DNA of 64,000 nucleotides, from NCBI GenBank assembly GCA_013400975.1, contig WBMZ01011602.1, positions 1 to 64,000 of the forward strand. The letters are read 5' to 3'. Under the pieces are notes generated by a model. It saw only the letters and a list, made by a program, of their open reading frames with translations, did no database searches and was not told where the DNA came from. This stretch comes from Atrichornis clamosus (taxonomy: Eukaryota; Chordata; Aves; Passeriformes; Menuridae). Of the stretch, positions 33,682-45,600 are shown piece by piece (position 1 is the stretch's first letter; every line of letters begins with the position of its first letter). The position numbers were made by a program, and so were the translations under genes.

Positions 33682-36600
33682 GTGAGTACATTAAAGTCTA
33701 ACATTTCACTACGGTGTTGTCTTTTAGAGGCATGGGATGTTTAGCAACGCGGAAATCTTTGAAGTGAGCAGCTCATCTGTGCTGCCGTGCTGTGCTCTGC
33801 CTGCAGCCCAGCGCTCGCTGCTGCTTTCTCGAGCTAATCCGTGCAGGTGCTTCAACATTGTGGCTCTGTAAAATCTTTGCACTGGCAAAATTGGGAAATC
33901 TGGAATCGGTGTTGCTGTACCTATGAGGTAACTGCTAAAGTGACAGCTTGCAACTGTGTGGCTGTTCTGTGTAATAGAAAAAAGAATGAAGTTCTGCGAG
34001 CAGTTAGAAGTGGGTGAACTGCATGAATGTTGAATTTAAGTCTGCTGGCTCAATAAGTGGAACATTTCCAAAGCCATGCCCTGGAAATGAATGCATGATT
34101 AACATTAATTGCTTCTAATGAAGAGTAAGAACCGGACAAAGCCCAGCCTGCATTTGATTGAACAAATTAGTTTAAACTCAATGGCTGCATATTTCAGCAA
34201 CAAGAAAGCAGGGAAAAGCAGGGAAAACAAATTGTGGGGCCAGATCAGATCTTTACTTGCAAGCTGTGAGCCTGAGCTCTCAGCTGCTTAATTTTGGAAT
34301 ATAAGTGGAAATGACAAAGTGAACCATCACTGTAATTATATTTGTTGCCCGAAAGCTGGGCAGTACATACAAACATCCTCTTGCAGGCAAATCCAGATAC
34401 ATTGTTTGCAAGGATTCATTCTTCCCTTCCGTCTCCAACTCCCTGCAGAAATTCGCGTTTGCAGGGGCAGCCTCGCAGCCCCACTGTTTGCATTGCTGCC
34501 ATTGTACTCCCACGCAAGTGGGTCACTTCTGGCTACCTCTGTGATTCACCCTTCTTTCAATGGCTATTCAAGTAATTGCATGTTTGCTGGTGCTGTGACT
34601 CCCCTTTCATGCCTTGCCTTTCTTCAGCCCCTGTAAGCCTTTTGCCACTTGTTCTGGCGGACGACAGGCAGTGAGTTGGACCGTGGATCGTGTGTACTCT
34701 GAAAATATGCAAATTTATTACTGTTGGGCACATTTATGTCTTGTTCCTTGTGCACCAGCCTGGGCAGTAGCTATAACAGCACAACAGCACTTGCTTCTGA
34801 TAGAAATCTCTATAAACTGTGTTCTTTACACTGTCTAGTAAAATACATTAAATACCGTAGAGACAAGATAATTCCTTGTATCACTAAACTTTTCTGCGCT
34901 TGAGTGTTTTGCTTGTGAGCAATTTGTTTAGTCCTCTCACAATGACATTCCAGAAGTAAAGGTGATAGAAGCAGCTTCAAAAACAACTTAAAACATGTTC
35001 CTAGGCTTAAAAAAAACCAAACCACCTTCATTAGGTTTGTCTGGCTTTCATCCCACACTCACCATGGTTTAAAATATAAAATGTGTCCTGCAGGAGAAGA
35101 CAGTAAGGATCCCTGAGGATATCACACCGTGCAAAACAGACTGTAATTGTACTGACAGCTTAGCACACTCTAAGCAGGCAGAAAACTTGCTTGTGACGGG
35201 TTCAGTGTGGAAGTGCCCTGTGCTGCAATGGGCCACTCGCAGGGACTCGCCCATGTTCCTGTCCTGTTTCACTACAGACACAGCACAGGCCAGAACTTTC
35301 CCTCCAGTGGGATCCTGATGCTCAAGACTTATATCCTCACTGGGGTATGCAGGGATGGCTGTTAGGCACACCCAAGCTGTCTAGGAAGAGTGACTTTGGT
35401 TTCACTGCCGGCTCTGCTCGTACTGGAGCCCTGGAAAGCGCAGTCACTGGTTATTCCTGCCACCTGAGGAGGGGAGTTTGGCTGCAGTATCGAGCAGCCT
35501 TGGGTGACCTCCAGCTACTTCCACAACTTCAAAACTCTGCAAACAGTAATGCATAGCAGCGATGTATGCACTAGCAATGCATAGCACTACAATTCCTGGA
35601 GTTAAATGCATGCCAACAACGTAAAGGAAAGCTCACCTGGGGAGTAGGAGTCACTCATCATCCTATAGCAAACCTTCCTGGCTCTTAAAAGTCTTTGGAT
35701 TATACACGGAGCCTGAATAGGAAACCCCTATTCATGTGCCTTGCCCCCAGGGTCAAGGCTTTAGAATTGGAGTTAATTCTCCCCATTTGGCAGCTTTCTG
35801 CAGGCCTATTTCTGTCACTGGCTGCTAAATTCTGTAGCTCCTGTAGTCTGAACGCAAGGCAGGGTAAGATATGATAAGAGAGAGAGCTGGGAGCATCACA
35901 GAGTTTTTCAGGCCAGTTTCAAGTCTAACTCAAACAACAAGAGTTGAAATAGTCTTCTCTTCATCCAATGAAATCGCCCCCCAAAACCAGTCACTTCAGT
36001 CCAGCCAAAACCTTGGCTTATGGACCCAACATCTCGTGTGTCTCTTGGCTAGTGGTTCTATGATTTTGGTGTCTTCCTGGGTCTAAGAAATGAAATTGAG
36101 AAACAGACTTTCAGCAAAATGTCCCAAGGTAAAGAGCCAAATGGGTCATTTTGAGGGTTGAAGAAGAAATGATTAGGCTCAGTGCAAATGTTGTGCTTTC
36201 GACATGATGCAGTAAAAAGTGAAATGATGTCACAAGGGAGTTTAAGCTTATTGATAAAGTCCCTAACTAGATAAAATTGTAGTACTCTCCAAGTTAATGT
36301 ATACACTACTCATTTCTTTCTAAAATATTGACAGGTGGGAGGCCAGATCAAAACTGAGGAAGAAGAAGGAATGTTCCTCCTGGAAGCCTATGGGAGAGGT
36401 GCAGAAACTTGGGATAGGCTGTTGCTCTGTGTCCACGGATGTCAGTGTTGTATAACTAGAGCACGGTCTCTGAGACAACATTAAAAATTATTTTATTTTG
36501 GGTGTTTTCAGCTGAAGTCTTTCATAAACTCTTTCTTCTTCCCCCTCTTCCCACTGTGCTCCCAGTGTATTCTCACAGAGGACTTTTAGAGGCATGTGTC

Positions 36601-39600
36601 CACCCCAACGGCACCCTAATCATGTTCCTGGTATTGTTTTTGCAGCATGTAGCCCTGCCCGAAGACGAGCCAAAACTACGCAGCACATCCTAGCAAAGAG
36701 TGTAAGAAAAATCTCCTTTTCTCACCCCCCCCTTTTTTTTTTTTTAAAGTTCTAGTTGGCTACAGTTACCCATAAAAGTGTTTGAATAAATGGGAAGGAG
36801 ATCTTTCAGAGCAAAGAAGTGCATCAGTGTGTGATGTAGGGAGTGGGGTGGGAAACAGAAAAGGAAGTTTCTGCAAAGCTGCAGTTTATTTACAGAAGTG
36901 CTTTGAAACAAACAAAAAAGTACAGTCTTGCTGTGCAGAGCCGGTCAGAATGAACATAGCAGCTTGGCAACATGGACCATCTGAGGGACTCACAGACTTA
37001 ATTCTTTCCATAGAACCTTAGTAATAATTCCAGGCAGACGGGCAGGGGTGAAAAGTAAATGAGTCATATTAATACATACAGGCATTAATCAAGGAGCCAG
37101 TATCCCAGGGAATCTGGGAGAAAAACCCCAAGCAATGGACTGTGATCTCAACCCTAAAGACTGGCTCTGAGAGACCCAGGGAGGATGTTTGTCCCTTGGT
37201 CCCAGCAGTGCTTGCCTGCCCTTGCCTCAGCCCTGGTGCACCAACACAGAGGGCACAGAGGGAGCTTTCCCCACTTCTTGCAGGCGAGTAAAGTAAATAA
37301 CTGAACACTTTTCATGCTCTGAGAAAATGTGTTCCAAGTTCGGGTGCTTTGACATATGGGTGTGAAGTTTCTTGTCTTCAGAGCCACTTTTCCCTCCTGA
37401 AATCCACTTGACCCGTTCACACAATCCTTTCAGCTGATTTGCAGGAATGACAGTCTCTTTCTCTTCTGCATATCAAAGCACTTCTTACAAGTCTTGAGAC
37501 TCTCCTGCCAAAGCATTTCTTCTCACCACAGACCTGTCTCTTCTCTAACACATTGTTGAAGTATTTTGCTCCATGGCCTTCCCTTTTTCCACGCCTTTCC
37601 TTCTTCCCAGGCCCATCCTCATTTAAAGAGAGCCTTCTCTTTGTTTTCCTCATTCCCTGACCTCCCCACAGAACTGTAGGTCCTTCTGCTTACCACTCTT
37701 ATCTGTGCACTGGAAAAAAACCTCACCACATTCACTCCCATCCCATCTTTGCTTATTAAAGCAGATCAGAGGACCCTGGTACGTCACAGGACGCCTGAAG
37801 TGGTCCCCAGGAAGAGTCAATAACATGTCTGTCATTTTAGGGTAGAAACTATGCATGTGTATATTTTCCCAAATTATGACAGTCTTGGTTTAGTTGGTTT
37901 TGCCCTGTAGCTCAGGCTGAGATTTCAAAATGACTCTTCATTCCAAATGAGGATGCAAATCAGGGTTCTGGAGTGTTACTCAAAATAAGCCATTTTGAGA
38001 TTCCACACTTTTATTTGTTAAACCTTTGGGATATTTTGTCTTCCATGCAATATAAAAATAGCAGAAAAGTCCAAACTAAAAGTGAACTATTTTGACTTGA
38101 TGAAAGAGAATGCTCAGATAATTTATCTCTTTTTTTCTGACAATATTTGTCGTAAAACTAGTCAGCTTAAAATTTTCAGCTGGCTTTCATGAAAATCAAG
38201 GACAACTCTATGTCTGTTATCATGTTCCAAATCTCAGCAGATAGTTGTTTCTACTAAATGAAAGCATCTAATACTTAATTTGTATTGGATCAGCTGCTGT
38301 GGCAGCACTGTACTCATAAAGGCCTAAGAAAATAAGATAAGAAAGTCCCTGTTTTGTTGCTGTATTTTAAGAGGATTCGTTTCTTTCCTTTGGGGCTTTC
38401 CTGACCCCAATTAAGGATGTCCCTTGATTGGCTCTTAGTCATGATGCGGGCAGCATCATATTAGCAGTGGAAGCACCAAGCCTGAGGAATGGTCTGCAGC
38501 TCCAGCTGCGAAAACAAGGATGGCTCTCAAACCAAAGCGGCTGGCACAGTCAACTCTTAGACTTGTGCATTCCCCTTCTTCAGTGGGATGCAGCTGCTTA
38601 CAGCTCTTAAGCAAGCATTAAAATTAATATCACGTACTGGAATAGACGTGCCTGTGAGGAAGTTGTGATTGCCAATTTCTAGACCCACAGAAAAGTAGCA
38701 GAATGATTGTTTATTTTTCACTTTTACATCTGCACCTGCAGTCAGAGCTGTAGAATGCCTCAGCTAACATTAAATCTTCTGCTCTGGTGATTGCAGTGGA
38801 TGCACAACTTTAATCCTCAGCAAGGACAAAAATAGCAACCAATGTGGACATCTGCCAGACCTTTTTTTTTCCAAGCAGAAATACTCAAGCAGTGTAGCAT
38901 TAAGTGATTTAACATTCAAATTACTGACTTTGGGGGGTAATTTCTATCACATTCAAGAACCCATCCCAAAAGCATGGTAATGACTGTGGGAGGGTGATAG
39001 AAACAGGGAAGCACCTTCTTTTTTTTTGGCTGAGTGTTTCACCAAAATGTTTATTTGCAGATCCTATTGCCCTATTAAGAGTTATTTCCAGTGATAGTAG
39101 ATCCTTTCCTTCTTCTTCTAGCCCCAGAATCCTTTGGGTAGAACCGTCTGGACACCAGTAACATTTTGCAAGAAGTAGAATATCCCTCTGTGCATGCTAG
39201 AGCTGCCGCATTAAAAATTAGCTCAGCATTAGGCCATGAAAAAGAACTCTCTGAATCTGGAATTTCCTCCACTAACAAGCATGTTGTCATTCAGCCTCTA
39301 ACCTTCAAAGTTTTATCCAAAGCCAGAAATTTAATTGTCTTCTTTTCTGGATGGTTGCTGGTTTGGCAGCGGGATTCTGGGTCCAGGAGCAGAATGGTTG
39401 GAACAGCATCTGTGCTGCTCTGCAAACCATCCTGTGTCCTCCGTGTCCCTTTCCTCTTAAAGCAGCTAATTCCAGCACTGGGTATGCCAGGCCTCAGTGC
39501 TCTCATGTGCATGGCAAAGTCCCTAAAAAGAGATTTTGCTGGGCTCTGGATTCAGAATCAGCATCCTGCAAACAGACTGAGCCAGTCAAGGGACTTACAG

Positions 39601-42600
39601 GTTCTAAAAAGAGTAGGTTTTTAGAGAGCAGTTTGCTAATTCTGCATAGTTTGGTTGACTCTGCCATTCACACAGATTTAAATTTCCTGGTATGTTTAGA
39701 AAAGTGACTCCCAGCTGATCCTTCTGCCTTACCCCAGGTACCCTAGAGAAATGTCAGCTCCACTTTAGATCAAAACCAAGCTACAGCAGGTTTAGTTTCC
39801 TGACCTAGATAAGTCTTTACATATTACAGTAATGGCTGAGGTAGCCAAAGTCACTGTGAAATCTTGAATTAGGAGATAAGGAACTCCCAAAGTGTGCTAC
39901 AGCCAAATGTTGCAAAGATGTTCACTGAAGATATGCTATAGAGATTGCACTGTTGTCTACAGCTGTAATGGAAAATGGCACTGTAACTTATTTATACAGA
40001 TTCTGCTGCTTGAAGGCATTTTGGCATAACTGACATCACATGTAACAAGGAATCTCAAAAACATAGACAATGTGCCTAAGTAATTCTTGCTATTAATCAA
40101 GTTAAATATCCTGTGTCTTTTCCCCAAACTGTATTTCATCCTGTGCAACACATAGGCAGAATGTTAAGTTTCAAGTCCGTGGTGGTTTACACTGATCAAA
40201 TAAGCCACTTTCAGGATTATAGGTGATTGCAGCCAGAATCCTACTTACCAAAAATGCTCTTTCCATGACAGTGCAAAATAAGTGACCTCAGGTGTCTCAG
40301 TAGCAGAGGGATGATAACATTTTCTGTCACCAGCGAAGACTGAGTGTGACCAAGAGCACTGGGCGTTTTTCCAGAGACGGTGAGAAAAGCTGAGCTTTGT
40401 GTGTGGCATTCCTTGAAAGCTGAGGAAGAGCTCGGTTCACAAGAGGCAGACTCCAAGGACTGTCGTGAGAGACCCCTGCCAGCCACAGTCTCATCATATT
40501 AGTGCTGAAGACAGGTGTCCCCACTGGTGTCACTATGGTGAAGGGGCTGAGGCCCTGCTAAGCAGCTTGCAAGGTGTGTGTGGTCAGGGCGTGTGTGGAC
40601 ACAGGAGCCTGAAGCCTGCAAGAAACTGCTGCAGAGGGATGGGGAGGTGCTGGAACTGGTCCAGGGGCAGCTGGGAGAGAGCCAATACCAGCAGATCAAG
40701 CAGTAACAGGAGGCCTCTCACAGCCAGCATCAGCCTCGTGTCTGAAATACCAGAGCAATGCTGAGGCTCAGCTCTGTTGGCAGCACTAGATTTGTGATCA
40801 GTAGAGCTGGGAACCAGCTGCAGCCTCCTTTAGCATGTGCTTGTCTTCAAGGACATCAGTAGTCCCTTTAACTTAACACTGTGCACATCCCTAAGTAGCT
40901 TACGGAGCAGGGACTGTGTCAGGTTTTGTGTCAAAATCCACAGAAACAGGAGAAAACCCCATTCACCCTTGGATTAGGCTTTGATTACCTCACTGGCCTT
41001 TTCTAGAAGTATTTTTGTATGTTGTTGGGCAGTTTCTGCTCCTCATCCTACTAGTCAGTAGGATTTAGGCCATATACCCTTCTCCAAACTCCTGAGCATA
41101 CTTGGAGATAAAAGAGTTAAAACTGGTCAGGTTGGGATTTTTCTTCTTTCCTGTTTTGGAAAACAATGGTTTGCATGTGTTTTTCTGTCTGTGTAAAAAA
41201 AAAATCACATACACATAATATTGCAGATTAAAGGCAAACTGAATTAAAACTTAATTAGAGGAAATGGGCAATTTGGAGTGAGCGGACATGCTTGAATAGG
41301 GTCTTGTTTTTATCTTGCATGTATGTTAGAAGGCAGAGCAATAGATGGAATTAAAGCTTTTTCTATGTCAATAGTGGTCTGGTCAGTTGTTGGTATTAGT
41401 CTTGAGACAAAATAACTATATTTGTATCTAAAACATGTAGACAACAACTACCAGTCATCAGTTAGATGCAAGTAACTGCTTTTCTTATGATCTTCCAACA
41501 TAAGTAAGTCTAATAGGAAACAGTCTGAAAAGTTGCCATGTGTCTTGTTTCCTTGTGCCATGTTTCCTTGCTGGTTTGGATCTTCACTCTGTTTAAGTGG
41601 TTCTTCGTATGACAGCAGCAGGTCTTTAGCGAAGAATAAAAAACCCCAGCAAAGTACAAAAAACTCTTTCCCTGCTGTTGGAAGTTTAATCTTCTTGACA
41701 AAACTGTTTCCAGACCACCCTGGATAACAGTCCTGATGGATCCAGCTCCTTGATGTGTATCCCTGTTTTAAGCTCTGATCTCCCCGTCTGCCTGTACCAG
41801 AACAATTAGTGCCATGGCTTAGTCATAACTGATGTAGAAAACAACTTGATTTTGTTCACACTTGTTTTCAGGGGCTGTTCGAGATACAGGGGGCCCGATG
41901 TTCAAAGTCATAGTTCTCAGTGAGTTTTGTTCATGCGAGCTAATATTTGTGAAAATTAATCTCTAGGAGCAGTTACTCACTGCCTCATATTCTCTGTAGT
42001 CATTTACCAAGCACAAAAAGTAAATAAATTCAAAAGACAGGAGAGACCATGAGGAAATAGCATTTGTAATTCACATTATGTAAATTTTACTGACTGCCCA
42101 AGATGTGATGCAATAAGAAATTAAATCTGAGCTGTCTCAAAGGCATATCCTATTCAGTAGAGCTTGGAAAGGAACACATTTCAGTCTCCTGAGGAGAATA
42201 CAGAAAGGTAAAACTATGTAGCTGTGTCCCAGAGGGACCCGGCAGAATTTTGCCATACTTCTGTACATCTTATGCACAGAGGCTGGAGCCAAACCAAACA
42301 AATCCCACAAATCCCACAGCCCCCACATAACAAAATCCCCTTCGGATGGCAGTAAAGCAGTGGGAAGAGCAGGCAGCCTTTCAGCTCCCTCACAACCGCG
42401 ACAGACCCCCCAATCCGCAGGGCCGGGTGTAACGGGATGGTTTTGCCTCTTCCCTGTAGGTGGTAGCCATAGCGGATCGTCGGCCCCACCAGGGTGACCT
42501 CCTGCAGGTGCTGTATGGCGAGGACGAGGCGCGGGGCGTGGGCTGCCTGCAGGGCGGGCAGCGGGGTCCCTGCCCCGCCAAGGGCGCTGCCCAGCACGGT

Positions 42601-45600
42601 GAGTCCACAGAGAGGGCTTTGTTCCTCCATGGCTTTAGAACATTTTTAGGTGCTGAAGTCTTCCGGTTTGCAGTGAACCAGGCACTTTATTATGTACCTG
42701 GAGGATAATGCCATGCTTAAAATATCCAGTGGAATTAATGAGATAATGACCGTGGCATTGCTCAATTTATTTGGAGTCATGAACTCTCTTTATTCAGAGT
42801 CATAAACACTCCCCAACAGTATTTAGAGATGATAAGCTGTGAATTACTGAGTTTGCCTGAGTCATCTTATTATATAAGATCCCTGTTCAGTTGCTTAGAA
42901 TTAGCCAGAACATAATCATTTGGGATGAAATCTCAGATTCTGGACGTTAGCCACAGACCTGCTTTTTTTTCCAGCTAAAACTTCTTCAGCATATTTGTGA
43001 GAAACCGTGAAGGAAAATTAGAGCTTGCCAACACAAAACCAAGGAGATGAGTAAACATAAACAGAATGGTCACTCAGCTCCTTCAACACTGGTGTGTTTT
43101 GTTTGGAAGATCGAAGCTGGAGCAGGGCCATGCAGTTTCGCATGGGATGGCATTTTAATAAAAAACACATCTTTTGCTCTCCTTTGAAAAATCACCCAGA
43201 TGCAGTCAAGTCATAAGCCTTTAAACAAATCCCACATGGCACATATTTGGTAGAGAAATGGGACATTAAGTGGTTAAAAGGTGCTCAGTCACTAAAGCAG
43301 GTCCGTGAAGGTGTATGTTCCTCACATCACTGGTCTGCAACTGCACTGCACATAAGCCGTCCCATTAGGAACACATTCCAGACAAAAGCAGGGCCTAGGA
43401 ATCTGGGAAGGAAGCAACTGAGCGTGGGACCATAAGGAAAGATCTCAAATCAGGACCAGAGCCAAGATGTGGCTGAACAAGGAACTGGAGCTTCAGGACT
43501 GGAGCAGGGAGAGGAGGAGGAGTGGCTGGGACTGGCTGCAGGGTAAAGGGTGGCAGAGAGCCAGAGAGGGAGAAAGGAGTCACTGCTAGGCTCTGCTGTT
43601 AGGGGAGACCAGAGGTGAAAGATGACAGCTGCAAACAAGAGAAAAGCCGTAGGAATCTGAAAAGAAGCGGAGAAAAGGGGGAAAGAGGTCTCACAGAGGG
43701 GGAAAGAGAAATAAGCAGGCAGAACTTTAAAACTAAATTTAAATTAGAAAAAGAAACCCAAACAAAAAAGAGCACAGATGAGACAATCAACATGCTTATT
43801 GCTAGCATCAGAAATCCTGCACAAATATCAAAACAGAAGGACAGTCCATTCCAGCATGTGGCAAGGCACTTCTGGAAATTGAATTCACACCGCTTCCAGC
43901 CACCACTGTCCTGAGGGGAGCACCTACAAATGCGAAGCCATGAGGACTTTCTTTTACTTAGATATTTCACTGAAAATTTGCCAGAACATTTCCTATGTCT
44001 AATAAGAAGAGGGACGGGCTGAGGGGAAGAATCAGACAATGTAAGAGCAAACAAAACCGAATAAAAAGAAAAAATATGGGCATTAGTTGAAGCACTGCTG
44101 CATGGAGCCACTTGCTGAATACTGTTAGTACCTAATATGCAAGATGAGAGGAGGTAATTGCATTAACTTTGACGTGAGGGATACAGTAAGGTACCTAATG
44201 GAATTACTGGAGGAGGGTGAAGCAGGAAGCAAGAAGCTGGTTAAGATATTTATTGTGGTCAAATATTGCCCCCAGAAGGAGAAGACAGTTCTGATTGCTA
44301 AGTCATGCTGGAGACAGCAACATAAGCAGCACCCTGGCTATTTCCATGTTTGCTGTCATTATTTATATTCCATTGGTCAAGCGGTAGAGACATCCACATT
44401 CCCACAGCCAAATGGGAGGATTTGGCTTCCTGAAAACTCTGGCATCCCTCACTCATTTATTCCTTTGGCACCGCTAGCAGGATGTCAGTGAGCATTTATC
44501 CATGGGTAAGTTACTGGATGAGCACTCACTTGAAGCTGAAGGGTAACCTCCAGGGTTGAGGACAGCAGAGAGAAGTGTCACTCAGCCATGGGCAGAAAGG
44601 TTGAAATCCCTCCTAGTGACAGGGTAGACATAGCACACCTCTCTGCCCAGCTTAAAATAGCTCCCCAGGGCAATCCAGAAAGGAGAGAACGATCTCCAAG
44701 GCAGGACAAACCTGCAGTGAGGGTTGGGTTACCCAACCTCTGCTGAGGAGCAGCAGGTGGAGTCTTTGCCTGTGAACACGTGAGTGTTCACAGAGGGTGA
44801 AAGGGCTCCCACTTAGCTTGGTCTGCTAAGGACAGTTCATTACCTCACTTGAAATGTCCAGGAGCAAGCAGTTCAGAGACTTTCCAGAATTACTTAAGCA
44901 ATTCCACAATCACTTATTTGACATCACAACAGATAATCATAATAAAGAAAACTCTGTGCTTTTGGCTATAATCAATCTGGTGGGACTACAACCTGTATCT
45001 GGGCTCTGTCCTTATCTAGGTTTTACTGCATAGAACGAGGTTTTTCATACAAGCTGTGCCAATGGGATAGTTACAGATAATGTCATGTTTCTCATGCTTT
45101 GCAGTGGGAATTACTGAACGAGAGTCATCCAAGTCCTATAATCACCTGTTGGATGGAAAATCTTTGGTAAGTAATTCGAGCAGGACCAACCAATGCATCT
45201 CAAAATCTTGTACCTGTGTCCCAGCATACTCCACAGTAACAGCACGTCAGTCTGTCACAGGACACGTGGATTCCACCACCTTTGTCAAAGCTTGAAACAT
45301 AATTTATGCCAGTATCCTTAGCTAAGGATCCTTAGCTGGGAGCAGACACTGGCACAGGACAGACAGCTGCCCCTCAGGAACCAGGAAGGGTGGTGGGACA
45401 GAAACAGGTAGGCTCCTGTTCTGGATGCTCAGCCACCTGCAAAAGTTGGGAGAAATTAACCACTTGTTTCTCAGGGAATATCACAAATTGGGAAAAAAAA
45501 TTATTTCTAAAGTGGAACAAGCATCAAATAATTTGTGTTCTCTAGAATGCCAACCTGATGTGATAATCACAAGAGTTAGAAATGTCAATAAAACATTGAT

